Source of the DNA: Clostridiales bacterium
GTDB lineage: Bacteria > Bacillota > Clostridia > Lutisporales > Lutisporaceae
Direction of reading: 5' to 3'
Length of the DNA: 38,070 bases
NCBI GenBank assembly: GCA_012521375.1
Contig: JAAYMO010000234.1
Location: forward strand, 1 to 38,070
The notes under the pieces were generated by a model. It had not been told where the DNA came from. It ran no database searches and saw only the letters and a list, made by a program, of their open reading frames with translations. Shown in pieces: positions 20,274-31,364 of the stretch. Made by a program: the position numbers and the translations under genes. The stretch's first letter is position 1. Each line of letters begins with the position of its first letter.

Positions 20274-20927
20274 TTATGATATATTGCTATCTTCCAATCT
20301 TTCATTCATAGACTTAATCTTTGTACTGTTGTAGTAATCTATATAATCTAAACCGGCTATACCCAGCTGAATAGCTACTTCTTCTATGAGGTAAATACAT
20401 AATATATCTAAAATCTGATTGTTTAAAACCCTTTCCTCAATTTCTGTCAAATAATATGAGTTTTGCTTTTTTATATATAAGCCCATATCAAATTTTTTGC
20501 TATAAGAGAGACCAATTCTATAATAAAGGAGTGGATCTAATTCTACGTTGCATAACCACAAGCTAAAAAAATCCATAAGTACTTTATATAACTCAATAAA
20601 AAGTTGCTCTTTTTTATCTTTATCCAGGCTTTTTAGTTTATAATTTTTAGTCAATTTCCTTAGTGGTGGTATAAACAATGCGCAAATTATCACTGGATAA
20701 AAATCTTTCGCTTCTCCCAAAAGCCTTTTATACTCTTTAGGGTTAATTATTTTCTTTTCATTTATATAACTCATAAGAGCTTCTATATTCTCAGATACAT
20801 AATAACTGATAAATATGCTTTTAAAGGTGCACAAAACGCCGCGCAGGATTATGCTGTGAATCTCAGAAGCACTCATTTCATCGGAAGCTATTCTCAGATT
20901 CCTGCTGTCTTTTTCTTTTTTTGTCAT
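20274..20927 (-). CDS. Hypothetical protein, 217 aa
   Basis: Single ORF with good upstream SD (AGGAGGT); no recognised motif. Confidence 0.7.
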   Translation of the reverse strand: MTKKEKDSRNLRIASDEMSASEIHSIILRGVLCTFKSIFISYYVSENIEALMSYINEKKIINPKEYKRLLGEAKDFYPVIICALFIPPLRKLTKNYKLKSLDKDKKEQLFIELYKVLMDFFSLWLCNVELDPLLYYRIGLSYSKKFDMGLYIKKQNSYYLTEIEERVLNNQILDILCIYLIEEVAIQLGIAGLDYIDYYNSTKIKSMNERLEDSNIS

Positions 20928-21104
20928 TACAATACCTCCTAAAAGCTCTCATATTAATTATTACCATCATTTGGCTTATTATGCAGCAATTTCACATAAT
21001 AGGATTAAAAGATTTTGGTATGTTATAGTTGATAAGTTAATATATAAATTATGAAACTTTTATAACCAAAATTAGTCTAATAAGACAAAGAAATTATTTG
21101 AAAG

Positions 21105-23267
21105 GTGATGGACATGAAAAAAACTGTATCATTAATTCTGGCTATTGCATTGCTTTTTACCAGCACAACTGCTATTTTTGCTGATAAAAAAGCAAATGAA
21201 GCAAAAATCAGCTTAGAAAAAGCTATTGAAATCGCTAGAAAAAGCTTCGACTTTAATACAAAAGACTATGATTTCAATCAGAGCTATTATGAAAATATAG
21301 AAGGAACAAGGCAATGGCAACTGAATTGGAACGCAAAAAACAATAATCACAGCATAAGTATAAATGTGGATGGAGATAGCGGAGATATTCTCTATATGTA
21401 TCAGTGGAAAGACGAATACTCCAATCCGCCAAAGCTAGCTAAATACAGCAAAGAAGAAGCTCAAAAAGTTGCAGAAAACCTATTGAAAAAGCTTCAACCC
21501 ACTAGATATAATGAAATGTCCCTTAAATATGAAAACGAGAATAAATATGGACTTAGATATTACTATGATAGTCCAACATATAATTTTTACTTCATAAGAA
21601 AAGTAGATGGCATTGAGTTTCAAGGGGATGGAGTAAACATTGCCATCGATAAGAATACATTAGAAGTAAACAATTATACTTTCAATTGGAGTAAATTAGC
21701 TATGCCTGATTCAGCAAAAGCTATCAGTCTGGAAAAAGCAAAAGAAATATTCAATAAAGAAAATGGCATAGAATTAGCTTATATAATAAAATATGACCAA
21801 AAAACAAAAAAGAATACTGCAAAACTGGTTTACACACTAAAGAACGGTAATAGACCTATCGATGCCATTACCGGTGAAATAATAGAATATGGTTATTACT
21901 ACCCTGCTTATGATATGGTTGGTGCTGGTGAAGTGGCAATAAAATCATCACAGGAATTAACTCCTGAAGAAAAGAGAGAAATAGAAGAAAATAAGAAGTA
22001 CTTAACTCGTGAACAGGCTTTGGAGATAGCGTTGAAATATATCAAGATCGATGAAAAACTTAAATTGGAATATGCATCCTTATATCCTGATTATAACAAT
22101 ACAGGTGCCAGTTGGAATTTTTCTTGGAGCTATAGTGATAATAATAAGAACGAATATTCCTATGCAAATATCTCATTAAATGCTGAAAGCGGAGAAGTAA
22201 AGAGTTTGTATAGCTATGATAGCGTCAGAGACAATGCAGCTAAAGCAGGAACTCCTAAATATGATATGGAAAAATCGAAAGAGTTGGCAGAAAACTTCTT
22301 AAATGCTGTAGTATCTGAAAAGTTTGCACAGACAGAGTATAGGGCTGATATTAGTCAGAGCAACCAGGTTGATAAGCCAATAAACTATAATTTTAACTTC
22401 GTAAGAATGGTAAATGGAATACCTTGCCCAGGAAATAATCTCAATGTGGCAGTAAACGCCTATACAGGTGAAATAACAAACTTCTACAGTAATTGGATGA
22501 ATATTGATTTTCCAATGCTGGATAATATAATGCCTTTAGATAAGGCTTATGAATCACTATACACGAATATAAACTTCGATATAAAATATATATATCATTA
22601 TGATTATACGATTAGGCATACAGATAACCAAGTAGTAAAACTTGTTTACTCTTTCGATGACTTTTCAGGAATGCTGGATCCTGCTACCGGTAAACCCCTA
22701 GATTACAATGCAGAAATTATAAAGGAAAAAGAAGACATTGCCTTTGATGATATAAAAGGCCACTGGGCAGAAAATGATATCTTAACATTATTGGAAGCAA
22801 GAATAATTGAAGCTGACAGCAATAAATTTCTACCGGATGAAAATATTAAACAAAAAGACTTTATAAAAATATTGATAAAATCACTTGAGCCTAGCTATGT
22901 GCTAATCCCTTATGCTTCTGATTCTGCCGATGAAGAATATAATGATTATTATAAACAAGCCACATCAAGAAAAATAATCAATGAAAAAGAAAAGAACATG
23001 AACTCAGAGGTTACAAGAGAAGATGCTGCAAAAATGATTGTTAGAGCTATGAATCTTGGTTTTATAGCAAATAAATCAGATATCTTCTTTTTAAACTATA
23101 CTGACAAAGATGCCATATCTAATGAGTTAAAAGGTTATATAGCTGTTGTAACAGGACTTGATATAATGTCCGGTAAAGAAGGCGAGGCCTTTGCACCTAA
23201 GGATAAACTTACTAGAGCAGAAGCAGCAGCTACAATAGTAAAATTCTTAAAAGTTGATAAAGAGTAA
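21105..23267 (+). CDS. YcdB/YcdC (PepSY-like) domain protein with C-terminal SLH domains
   Basis: Signal peptide; repeated ISLEKAIEIARKSF / TREQALEIALKYI and DGDSGDILYMY / NAESGEVKSLYSY patterns; DIKGHWAENDILTLLEARII and DKLTRAEAAATIVKFL SLH motifs. Confidence 0.88.
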   Translation: MMDMKKTVSLILAIALLFTSTTAIFADKKANEAKISLEKAIEIARKSFDFNTKDYDFNQSYYENIEGTRQWQLNWNAKNNNHSISINVDGDSGDILYMYQWKDEYSNPPKLAKYSKEEAQKVAENLLKKLQPTRYNEMSLKYENENKYGLRYYYDSPTYNFYFIRKVDGIEFQGDGVNIAIDKNTLEVNNYTFNWSKLAMPDSAKAISLEKAKEIFNKENGIELAYIIKYDQKTKKNTAKLVYTLKNGNRPIDAITGEIIEYGYYYPAYDMVGAGEVAIKSSQELTPEEKREIEENKKYLTREQALEIALKYIKIDEKLKLEYASLYPDYNNTGASWNFSWSYSDNNKNEYSYANISLNAESGEVKSLYSYDSVRDNAAKAGTPKYDMEKSKELAENFLNAVVSEKFAQTEYRADISQSNQVDKPINYNFNFVRMVNGIPCPGNNLNVAVNAYTGEITNFYSNWMNIDFPMLDNIMPLDKAYESLYTNINFDIKYIYHYDYTIRHTDNQVVKLVYSFDDFSGMLDPATGKPLDYNAEIIKEKEDIAFDDIKGHWAENDILTLLEARIIEADSNKFLPDENIKQKDFIKILIKSLEPSYVLIPYASDSADEEYNDYYKQATSRKIINEKEKNMNSEVTREDAAKMIVRAMNLGFIANKSDIFFLNYTDKDAISNELKGYIAVVTGLDIMSGKEGEAFAPKDKLTRAEAAATIVKFLKVDKE

Positions 23268-23281
23268 AATAGCTTAAACAT

Positions 23282-23312
23282 GTGAGGCTGTTGCATTATG
23301 CAACAGCCTCAC
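23282..23312 (+). terminator. Hairpin terminator between the YcdB/C-SLH gene and rnpB (convergent)
   Basis: GTGAGGCTGTTGCA-TTA-TGCAACAGCCTCAC, 14-bp perfect stem. Confidence 0.8.
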
Positions 23313-23321
23313 TAATATTAA

Positions 23322-23659
23322 AATGAGTAAATCTGTAAGCCGGGTTCTGTCTTAGATGGTCATCTATCTCGATCTGCTGTTGCCAGCAGACTCTAGCGAT
23401 CTTACCCGGAAGCTAGGCGGGCCACCTAATTAGCTTCCCTATTTGATCTTGCTCCAGATGGGGTTTACATAGCCGATTAGTCGCCTAATCGCTGGTGAGC
23501 TCTTACCTCACCTTTCCACCCTTACCATAAAAATGGCGGTATATTTCTGTTGCACTTTCCTTGAAGTCGCCTTCACCGGGTGTTACCCGGCATCCTGCCC
23601 TATGGAGCCCGGACTTTCCTCATGCACATATATGCATGCGACCATCCGATTTACTCATT
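23322..23659 (-). ncRNA. rnpB: RNase P RNA (bacterial, type A-like)
   Basis: Minus strand: GAGGAAAGTCCGGGCTCC, GGTGAAGGCGACTTCAAGGAAAGTGCAACAGAAA, GACAGAACCCGGCTTACAG; ends pair as P1 (AATGAGTAAATC / GATTTACTCATT). Confidence 0.97.
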
Positions 23660-23690
23660 TATCTTCTTTTTATTTTCTTTGTAGAAATTA

Positions 23691-23719
23691 ATTATATTAT
23701 GAATCCTGTTTCATGTCAA
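23691..23719 (-). promoter_or_regulatory. sigma-A-type promoter for rnpB
   Basis: Minus strand TTGACA-17 nt-TATAAT (-35 at 23714-23719, -10 at 23691-23696). Confidence 0.85.
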
Positions 23720-23730
23720 AGTTATTTTTT

Positions 23731-24444
23731 TCAATTATTATTCTTTATGTACACTAATATTCTTCCACAGCTTTGACATTTCATATAATCACCTAGCTTC
23801 ACAGCTTCATAATGCATTGCAGGAACTTCCACGCCACAGCCACCACATTTTCTATTTTTTATCTCTGCAATGGGATTAGATATTTTCCCTTTCATTTTCA
23901 TATAATTATTAAATAAATCAGCATCTATTCTGACCTTTAGTTCTTGCAAAAATTGTTCTGTACCAGTTTTTTCATTCAGTAAAAAGTTCATCCTTTGCTC
24001 ATTATCCTCTTTAGTTTTATTATATTTTTTCTTAATAAATGCATATTTTTTCTTGATTTTTTTTATTTCTTCTTCTACATTTTTTAAGTTCTTTTCTAAA
24101 TCTTCAATATCAGTTCTCTCCAGCATAATATTTTTTTCAACATCTTCAATCTGTTTCATAAGTGTTTCTAGTTTTTTTACATTATTAATTTCAGGTGTAT
24201 ACAACAGTTTTTCATAATTATTTTTGCTTTCTTGCAGCCTTTTACAATTAGTATTTTTACTAAGTATTTTCTTTTCAATATCCGTTTTTTTGGAATATAG
24301 TATGCTGTATTCGCTTTTCAATCTTGAGTATTCGTCCTTAAGCCTTCTCGTTATGTCATCATTTTTTATTTGATTTATTTGTTGTATCAATTTACTATAG
24401 TAGTTTTCCTGTTGCTGGTATTCATATAAAAATTGTAGTTTCAC
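23731..24444 (-). CDS. C4-type zinc-ribbon, coiled-coil protein (COG1579-like)
   Basis: Long coiled coil then CGGCGVEVPAMHYEAVKLGDYMKCQSCGRILVY. Confidence 0.85.
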   Translation of the reverse strand: MKLQFLYEYQQQENYYSKLIQQINQIKNDDITRRLKDEYSRLKSEYSILYSKKTDIEKKILSKNTNCKRLQESKNNYEKLLYTPEINNVKKLETLMKQIEDVEKNIMLERTDIEDLEKNLKNVEEEIKKIKKKYAFIKKKYNKTKEDNEQRMNFLLNEKTGTEQFLQELKVRIDADLFNNYMKMKGKISNPIAEIKNRKCGGCGVEVPAMHYEAVKLGDYMKCQSCGRILVYIKNNN

Positions 24445-24505
24445 ATTCTATCATCCCTTCTATCTTGTAAATTAAACAAATAAAGGAATAGCAAAAATAC
24501 TATTC

Positions 24506-25627
24506 CTAAACGTTCATTATTATATCTATATTAGATTTTGATTCAATGACTTCTGCATTATACCCATTTTTTTCTAGAGTATCTCTTAGACAGTCTGAAA
24601 GTGCTTTTATCATTATCTTTTCTGTCCCAAAATGCCCTGCATCAATGGCATAAATACCCTCTTCTAAAGCATCTAATACTTGATGATACTGCAAATCTCC
24701 TGTTATTATCACATCAGCTCCTGCATACCTTGCAGCACTAATAAAGTTGTTTCCTGAGCCATTTAACATAGCGACAGTTTTGATTGCTGCATTTGGAGGC
24801 CCTGAAAACCTAATATTATCTAAATCTAATGCTTTTTTGATGAAGGATGCATAAGATGATAGCGTAACTTCATTGTCCAAATAGCCAATCCTTCCTAAAC
24901 CTAAAGATTGACCTTTATTTTTCAATTCATAAATATCGTAAGCGACTTCTTCATATGGATGGGCATTCAACATGGCTTTTATAACTTGATTCAATTTTGA
25001 TTCTGATACTATGGTTTCTAATCTATACTCATTAACTTTCTCCAATCTATTTATCTGCCCAATATAAGGATTAGTTCCTTCCATAGGTTGGAAAGTCCCC
25101 GTACCTTTTACTCTAAAGCTACAGTTGCTATAGTTCCCTATAAACCCTGCTCCGACTTTAGACATTTCTTCTAATATTTTGTCTTCAAAACCTTCAGGTA
25201 TATAAACTACAATTTTAAAGAGTTTTTCTTGGGCAGTTGTCCTGATGATTTCAGTTTTTTCAAAGCCTAATTGCTTAGCAAAAATATCATTTAGCCCTCC
25301 CTGAACAATATCATAATTTGTATGAGATGCATAAACAGCAATATTATTCTTAATCAGCTTAATAATCTTTTTACCTAACGCAGTATCATTATTTATTTTC
25401 TTAATGGGATTAAATATTATAGGGTGGTGAGTGATGATCATATCTACATTGTTCTCTATAGCCTCATCTACTACCCATATTGGCAAATCCAAAGAAATCA
25501 TAATTTTATTTACAATACTACTGCTATCGCCTATTATAAGTCCTACGTTATCCCATTCTTCCGCTAGTTTTCTAGGCGCAATACTATCCATAATGCTCAC
25601 TACTGTTCCACATTTAAGCTGTGCCAT
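24506..25627 (-). CDS. Nif3-like dinuclear metal center protein (YqfO type with inserted domain)
   Basis: AEEWDNVGLIIGD, ITHHPIIFNP, NAHPYEEVAYDIYEL, DVIITGDLQYHQVLDALEEGIYAIDAGHFGTE. Confidence 0.95.
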   Translation of the reverse strand: MAQLKCGTVVSIMDSIAPRKLAEEWDNVGLIIGDSSSIVNKIMISLDLPIWVVDEAIENNVDMIITHHPIIFNPIKKINNDTALGKKIIKLIKNNIAVYASHTNYDIVQGGLNDIFAKQLGFEKTEIIRTTAQEKLFKIVVYIPEGFEDKILEEMSKVGAGFIGNYSNCSFRVKGTGTFQPMEGTNPYIGQINRLEKVNEYRLETIVSESKLNQVIKAMLNAHPYEEVAYDIYELKNKGQSLGLGRIGYLDNEVTLSSYASFIKKALDLDNIRFSGPPNAAIKTVAMLNGSGNNFISAARYAGADVIITGDLQYHQVLDALEEGIYAIDAGHFGTEKIMIKALSDCLRDTLEKNGYNAEVIESKSNIDIIMNV

Positions 25628-26313
25628 TGTTTTGCCTCCCTATAACCATTTAATTCTTCAATACATTCTTTTAGTCTAATCTGGTTATCATCTTCATTTG
25701 TTGCTTTTATTTGACTTATAATCTTCTTATACTCATTTATCTTTTTATCTATGTATTCATGCAATGTATTGTTATTCTTGTAATAATAAACTTCGTTATT
25801 AGCAACACTGCTTTGAAAAGTATACCCTTCCCTAAACTGCGTCCATATTATCTCATAGAATTTATTGTCTTCCTTTACAACCTCTCCCCTGAGTATTTCA
25901 AAAGAATTTTCTATTAACCATTTTATCAAAATTCTACTGTCTCTCATAGGTTGCAATATAATTTGTCTTGCATTTTTTGCTATTTCAATACCCGCTTCCA
26001 AGATATCTTTAATCAGTATTCCCCCCATGCCAGCTATAACAATTACATCTGCTTCATCTTTATCTATCACACTCAAACCATTTCCTATTCTAACATTGAT
26101 TAATTCATCTAATCCAAATTTTTTGATCCTTCTCATTGCAATTTCTGCAGGACCTTCATTAACATCAGTAGCAATAGCCGTTTGGGCTTTGCCTGTTCTA
26201 ATAAGATAAATTGGAAGATAGGCATGGTCGGAACCTATATCTACAACAGTATTGCATCTTTTTATACTTTGTGCTATGGTTTTAAGTCTTGGAGTTAAAT
26301 CCAAATCAATCAT
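25600..26313 (-). CDS. trmK: tRNA (adenine(22)-N(1))-methyltransferase
   Basis: LTPRLKTIAQSIKRCNTVVDIGSDHAYLPIYLIRTGKAQTAIATDVNEGP, VIVIAGMGGILIKDIL; overlaps the Nif3-like gene as commonly seen in Firmicutes. Confidence 0.95.
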   Translation of the reverse strand: MIDLDLTPRLKTIAQSIKRCNTVVDIGSDHAYLPIYLIRTGKAQTAIATDVNEGPAEIAMRRIKKFGLDELINVRIGNGLSVIDKDEADVIVIAGMGGILIKDILEAGIEIAKNARQIILQPMRDSRILIKWLIENSFEILRGEVVKEDNKFYEIIWTQFREGYTFQSSVANNEVYYYKNNNTLHEYIDKKINEYKKIISQIKATNEDDNQIRLKECIEELNGYREAKQWHSLNVEQ

Positions 26314-26431
26314 CCTTTATAGTCCGTAACTTACATATTTATTATACTATACTTATCCAATTTTCATAAGTATATATGAAGTTTATTTTTGTTTCTTTTT
26401 TCAAAAGCATACTGTACCCTATATATAGCAA

Positions 26432-26459
26432 AAACTCCAAAGTTTAAAACTTTGGAGTT
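26432..26459 (-). terminator. Terminator of the tRNA pair
   Basis: Minus strand AACTCCAAAGTTTTAAACTTTGGAGTTTTTG: ~13-bp stem plus T-run. Confidence 0.85.
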
Positions 26460-26476
26460 ATCTTCATAAAATAATA

Positions 26477-26553
26477 TGGTGGGCCTTCAGGGACTCGAAC
26501 CCCGGACCAACCGGTTATGAGCCGGTTGCTCTAACCAACTGAGCTAAAGGCCC
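26477..26553 (-). tRNA. tRNA with CAU anticodon (tRNA-Ile2 or elongator tRNA-Met), CCA encoded
   Basis: GGGCCTTTAGCTCAGTTGGTTAGAGCAACCGGCTCATAACCGGTTGGTCCGGGGTTCGAGTCCCTGAAGGCCCACCA; complete cloverleaf. Confidence 0.95.
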
Positions 26554-26557
26554 TAGA

Positions 26558-26633
26558 TGGCTCCTCAAGTTGGACTCGAACCAACGACCCTGCGGTTAAC
26601 AGCCGCATGCTCTACCGACTGAGCTATTGAGGA
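26558..26633 (-). tRNA. tRNA-Asn (GUU), CCA encoded
   Basis: TCCTCAATAGCTCAGTCGGTAGAGCATGCGGCTGTTAACCGCAGGGTCGTTGGTTCGAGTCCAACTTGAGGAGCCA. Confidence 0.97.
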
Positions 26634-26699
26634 AAGTGAACTGACAAATATAATTCTACTAACTTTATATGAAATTGTCAAGGGTATATTTATAAAATT

Positions 26700-27788
26700 T
26701 TATTCCAGGTAATCCTTTAGTTTCTTGCTTCTACTTGGATGTCGAAGCTTTCTTAGAGCTTTAGCTTCTATTTGTCTGATTCTTTCTCTGGTAACATTGA
26801 ATTCTTTACCAACTTCTTCCAAAGTTCTTGCTCTACCATCGTCTAATCCAAACCTCAACCTTAACACTTTTTCTTCCCTTGGCGTCAATGTGTCTAATAC
26901 TTCTATTAACTGCTCTTTTAGAAGAGTAAAGGCTGCAGCCTCTGCAGGTGCTGGTACATCATCATCTGGAATAAAATCACCTAAATGGCTATCTTCTTCT
27001 TCCCCAATGGGAGTTTCCAAGGAAACAGGTTCTTGGGCAATTCTCTGAATTTCCCTAACTTTCTCTTCAGATAAACCCATTTCTTCTGCAATTTCTTCTG
27101 GGAGAGGATCTCTACCTAGCTCTTGAAGCAATTGCCTTGATACCCTTATCAGCTTATTTATTGTTTCAACCATATGAACAGGTATTCTTATTGTTCTGGC
27201 TTGATCTGCAATGGCTCTAGTAATTGCTTGCCTAATCCACCATGTAGCGTAGGTACTGAATTTAAAACCTTTTTCATAATCGAATTTCTCTACAGCTTTT
27301 ATAAGGCCAAGATTGCCTTCTTGTATTAAATCCAAAAACAGCATTCCTCTTCCTACATATCTCTTAGCAATACTTACTACAAGTCTTAAGTTAGCTTCGG
27401 TCAATTTTTTCTTTGCCTCTAAATCTCCTTCCTTCATCCTTTTTGCCAGTTCGACTTCTTCTTCAGGGCTTAGAAGAGGGACCTTTCCTATTTCTTTTAG
27501 ATACATTCTTACAGGATCATCTATACTGACACCTTCCGGAACAGATAGATCTAATTCAACAGACTCATCTTCATCATCCATAGGAGGCAAATCAATATCA
27601 GCATCAGCACTTCCAACAACATCTATTCCTTTAGCCTCTAAATATTCATAAACCTTATCAATTTGATCAGGTTCCATTTCTACTTCTTCTAATGCATCCA
27701 TTATCTCTTTGTATGTTAGCATGCCATTCTTAGTACCTTTTTGAATCAACTCTTTTATATTATTCATCTTTAATTCATTGTTCTTCAT
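26700..27788 (-). CDS. rpoD: Primary RNA polymerase sigma factor RpoD/SigA
   Basis: [65 protein letters not shown]; region 4 [41 protein letters not shown]. Confidence 0.99.
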   Translation of the reverse strand: MKNNELKMNNIKELIQKGTKNGMLTYKEIMDALEEVEMEPDQIDKVYEYLEAKGIDVVGSADADIDLPPMDDEDESVELDLSVPEGVSIDDPVRMYLKEIGKVPLLSPEEEVELAKRMKEGDLEAKKKLTEANLRLVVSIAKRYVGRGMLFLDLIQEGNLGLIKAVEKFDYEKGFKFSTYATWWIRQAITRAIADQARTIRIPVHMVETINKLIRVSRQLLQELGRDPLPEEIAEEMGLSEEKVREIQRIAQEPVSLETPIGEEEDSHLGDFIPDDDVPAPAEAAAFTLLKEQLIEVLDTLTPREEKVLRLRFGLDDGRARTLEEVGKEFNVTRERIRQIEAKALRKLRHPSRSKKLKDYLE

Positions 27789-27811
27789 GCAATCCCCTCC
27801 CTTCCAGGAAA

Positions 27812-29587
27812 CTATTTCTTCTTCTTTTGTAACTCCATAATTTCTTTAAATAGTTCATTGGATTTATCCTTATCCCCAATCTCATAAAATTCATTCATTT
27901 TTTTCGTCAATTCTTCAATCCTTTTTCGGATATGAGCTTGACAAAGTTTATCTATATATGAATCAACTAATTTCAAATCATTATCTGTTATGTCTATGCT
28001 AAAAATTTCCGCAGCTTTTTTTGTATCTTCTTCATTTTCTAAATGGATTATTATTTCTCCAGCCGATATCATTTTTCCTTCTTTTATTTTTAAATTTATT
28101 ATTTCAGCAATTTTCTTATTAATTGGACTATTAAAGTAATCAGGCTTTATCTGATTAAATATATTTTCTGCTCTATTCTTATCTTGAATACAAATATTCA
28201 AAAGCTTTTTTTCTGCAATCAGTTCTCCACTTATAACTTTTTTTCTATTATTAGTGATGTTATTCCTGTCTACTATATTATGCCTGTTATTTCCACTAGT
28301 ATGCTTCTTTTTTATCTTATTTAATTCATCATAAATAGCCCTTTCGTTTATTTGCATTTCTTTAGAGTACTTTTTTATATATGCGTCTATTTCGGCAGGA
28401 CTGTCTAATACAATTAGAATGCTTGCCAGCTGTTTTATAAATTTTACTCTTCCTTCAATAGTTGCTATATCTGTATTCTGTTTCAAATTATATATTTTAT
28501 AATCTATCAAAGACATGCAGTTTTCAATTAATTCATTAAAAGAATCAAGACCTTCCTGCCTAATATATTCATCAGGATCTTTCCCTTTCGGAAGCCTGAT
28601 TACCTTCACATTGCACCCTTCCTTTTCCAATATAGCCAACCCTTTTAGTGTTGCCGCCTGACCAGCAGCATCAGAATCGTAAGCTATTATTATCTCATTG
28701 GCATATCTTTTTAGAAGCCTTGCTTGATTTTCTGTAAAAGCTGTTCCCAATGAGGCAACTACATTATTGATACCATATTGATGCAAAGATATTGCATCAA
28801 TATATCCTTCTACAACAATTATATTCTTTAGGTTTCTAATTTTTTTGACGAGGTTTAACCCGTAGATATTATTGCCTTTGCTATAAATTTCAGTTTCAGG
28901 AGAATTTAGATACTTAGGTATACTATCATCCATTACTCTGCCACCAAAAGCAATGACATTGCCTTTTAAGTCTATGATAGGAAACATTATTCTATTTCTG
29001 AATCTATCATAATAATCGTCATTATTGGTTTTTTTAGCTAAAAGTCCTGCAGAATATGCCAGTTCTGGAGATATACCATTTGCGTCCATATATTTTTTTA
29101 TTGAATCCCAAGAGTCTAGCGAATAACCAAGGCCAAATTTTTTTATTATATCTATGCTTAAACCTCTATCTCTCAAGTATTTCATAGCACTAGATTGATT
29201 GTTTAAATTATCATAGAAAAATCTAGCCGCCATTTTATTGATTTTATATAATAAATTTCTCCTTCTTATCCTTTCTTTTTCTTTTTTGTTGGATGTACCC
29301 TTAACCTCGATACCTACCCTTTCTGCCAGAAAGTTTAGAGACTCAGGATAGTTCATCTTTTCTATCTTCTGTATAAATGTGCTTACATTACCTCCCACAC
29401 CACATCCAAAACAATAAAAAAGCTGCTTATCAGGAGAAACATTAAAAGAAGGAGTTTTTTCTGAATGAAAAGGACACAAGCCTACATAATTATTTCCTCT
29501 TCTCCTTAGATTCATGTATTGAGATATAACATCTACAATATCGTTTTTTTCAATTATCTCAGAAATAAGCTCTTCTGAGAAATACAT
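27812..29587 (-). CDS. dnaG: DNA primase
   Basis: Zinc-binding [75 protein letters not shown]. Confidence 0.98.
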   Translation of the reverse strand: MYFSEELISEIIEKNDIVDVISQYMNLRRRGNNYVGLCPFHSEKTPSFNVSPDKQLFYCFGCGVGGNVSTFIQKIEKMNYPESLNFLAERVGIEVKGTSNKKEKERIRRRNLLYKINKMAARFFYDNLNNQSSAMKYLRDRGLSIDIIKKFGLGYSLDSWDSIKKYMDANGISPELAYSAGLLAKKTNNDDYYDRFRNRIMFPIIDLKGNVIAFGGRVMDDSIPKYLNSPETEIYSKGNNIYGLNLVKKIRNLKNIIVVEGYIDAISLHQYGINNVVASLGTAFTENQARLLKRYANEIIIAYDSDAAGQAATLKGLAILEKEGCNVKVIRLPKGKDPDEYIRQEGLDSFNELIENCMSLIDYKIYNLKQNTDIATIEGRVKFIKQLASILIVLDSPAEIDAYIKKYSKEMQINERAIYDELNKIKKKHTSGNNRHNIVDRNNITNNRKKVISGELIAEKKLLNICIQDKNRAENIFNQIKPDYFNSPINKKIAEIINLKIKEGKMISAGEIIIHLENEEDTKKAAEIFSIDITDNDLKLVDSYIDKLCQAHIRKRIEELTKKMNEFYEIGDKDKSNELFKEIMELQKKKK

Positions 29588-29601
29588 ATGCTATACCACC
29601 T

Positions 29602-30054
29602 TTAATATTTCATGTTAGCCTTTATCAATCTTTCCAAAGATGCAAAAAATAAATCGTCATCCTTCTTACTTCGCTTTTTAGGTCCTTTATTTCTACCGCC
29701 GCTACGCAACAACCTTAGTTTGTGATGTCTTATATTTAATAAATCATCAATTTGCTTATCATCATATATTCTTCCATTAAAAGATAATGCATAAGCTCCC
29801 TTTGATAATGCCATAGCAGCAAGTCCAAAATCATCGGTTATTACAATATCGCCATCTATAGCTCTATTGATTATTGCCAAATCTGCTGATTGAAATACAT
29901 TATCTACATAAATAGTCTCTATATTGTGTATTTCACAGTAATTTGAATAATGGTTTAAACTACATATAAATATAGTTTCTATATCATATTTTTTTGCAAT
30001 TTCTATAATAATCTCTTTAACAGGACAAGCATCGGAATCAACTAATATTTTCAT
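29602..30054 (-). CDS. YaiI/YqxD family protein (DUF188)
   Basis: MKILVDSDACPVKEIIIEIAKKY, DGDIVITDDFGLAAMALSKGA, GPKKRSKKDDDLF. Confidence 0.94.
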   Translation of the reverse strand: MKILVDSDACPVKEIIIEIAKKYDIETIFICSLNHYSNYCEIHNIETIYVDNVFQSADLAIINRAIDGDIVITDDFGLAAMALSKGAYALSFNGRIYDDKQIDDLLNIRHHKLRLLRSGGRNKGPKKRSKKDDDLFFASLERLIKANMKY

Positions 30055-30121
30055 AATCCTCCTATTGAAAACACTGAATTAATATTAATTCGATATAAAA
30101 TACAAATATCCTTCAATTATT

Positions 30122-31120
30122 TTAAATCTTCCATCCAATCGGTAAAAATAATGATTTATATTTAATTAAAGCATATCTATCTGTCATTCCTGCAATATAA
30201 TCGCATGTTATACGTTGAATATCAGTATCTTCCATTTTATTTCTTATATCATCTGGTATCTCATAAGGCTTATTGACAAAATATTCATATAGTTGTTTTA
30301 CTATATACTTAACTTTCTCTTCCTCATCCTTAGCTTTTGAACCAATATAGACATTATCAAACATAAATTTTCTTAACTTATTTGTTGCATCATATACATC
30401 TTTGCTCATTTTAACATATGGCTTATCCAAACTTTCATATATTATATCTGTAATCATTGTATTTATCCTGCTTTTATGATCCTTCCCCAGGATTTCAATA
30501 CAATCATTAGGCAAATCATCAACGCTCAATATTCCTGCTCTCATTGCATCATCAATATCATGATTTATATATGCTATTCTATCAGAAAATTTTACTACCA
30601 TTCCTTCCAGCGTATTAGGAGTATTATCCCCTGTATGATTTACTATTCCATCTCTAACTTCCCAAGTGAGATTCAAGCCTTTGTTGCTTTCCAAAACATC
30701 CACTACCCTTAAACTTTGTTCATTATGCTTAAACCCTCCTGGATGAATATCATTTAATACTGCTTCACCAGCATGGCCAAAAGGAGTGTGGCCTAAATCA
30801 TGGCCAAGGGCTATGGCCTCAGTTAAATCTTCATTTAGTCTCAGGGCTCTAGCAATAGTTCTGGCTATCTGTGCTACCTCAAGAGTATGAGTCAGCCTTG
30901 TTCTATAGTGGTCCTTTTCAGGGGATATGAAAACCTGAGTTTTGTGTTTAAGTCTTCTAAATGCTTTGGAATGGATTACTCTATCTCTATCTCTCTGAAA
31001 TTCAGTTCTTATGTCACATTTAACCTCTTCCTTTTTCCTACCTTTACTTTCTGCACTATATACAGCATAAGGGGATAAAAAACGCCTTTCCAATTCTTCA
31101 GTTCTTTGCCTAATATTCAT
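30122..31120 (-). CDS. dgt: Deoxyguanosinetriphosphate triphosphohydrolase-like HD protein
   Basis: [60 protein letters not shown]. Confidence 0.96.
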   Translation of the reverse strand: MNIRQRTEELERRFLSPYAVYSAESKGRKKEEVKCDIRTEFQRDRDRVIHSKAFRRLKHKTQVFISPEKDHYRTRLTHTLEVAQIARTIARALRLNEDLTEAIALGHDLGHTPFGHAGEAVLNDIHPGGFKHNEQSLRVVDVLESNKGLNLTWEVRDGIVNHTGDNTPNTLEGMVVKFSDRIAYINHDIDDAMRAGILSVDDLPNDCIEILGKDHKSRINTMITDIIYESLDKPYVKMSKDVYDATNKLRKFMFDNVYIGSKAKDEEEKVKYIVKQLYEYFVNKPYEIPDDIRNKMEDTDIQRITCDYIAGMTDRYALIKYKSLFLPIGWKI

Positions 31121-31364
31121 AATAACAACTCCTAAACAATTTCATACTGAAATATATACTACAAAACTATGCATTTTCCTTTAAAATAATAATCAAACTG
31201 TAAATATATATAAGCTTCCATTGAAATTTGCTATTTGAGTAAGATTGAATAAAACAAGGTACCACACTTATTGATCAATAAATTTAAGTGCAATACCCTA
31301 AATATATATTCTTCATTTTGTTAAAATCCACAAATTTTAATATTAACATTTTTTATTATAATAT

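Noticed and set aside
23561-23776. 71-aa ORF
   Set aside because: Lies within/over RNase P RNA and its promoter on the opposite strand; spurious.
25431-27651. Plus-strand ORFs at 25431, 25711, 25865, 26725, 27313
   Set aside because: Antisense to trmK, the Nif3-like gene and rpoD; spurious.
31245-31295. Possible T-box-like motif on the minus strand (AAGTGTGGTACCTTG) with a CACTTA/TAAGTG stem
   Set aside because: No specifier stem-loop or terminator recognised, and the downstream gene (dgt) is not an amino-acid gene; likely chance.
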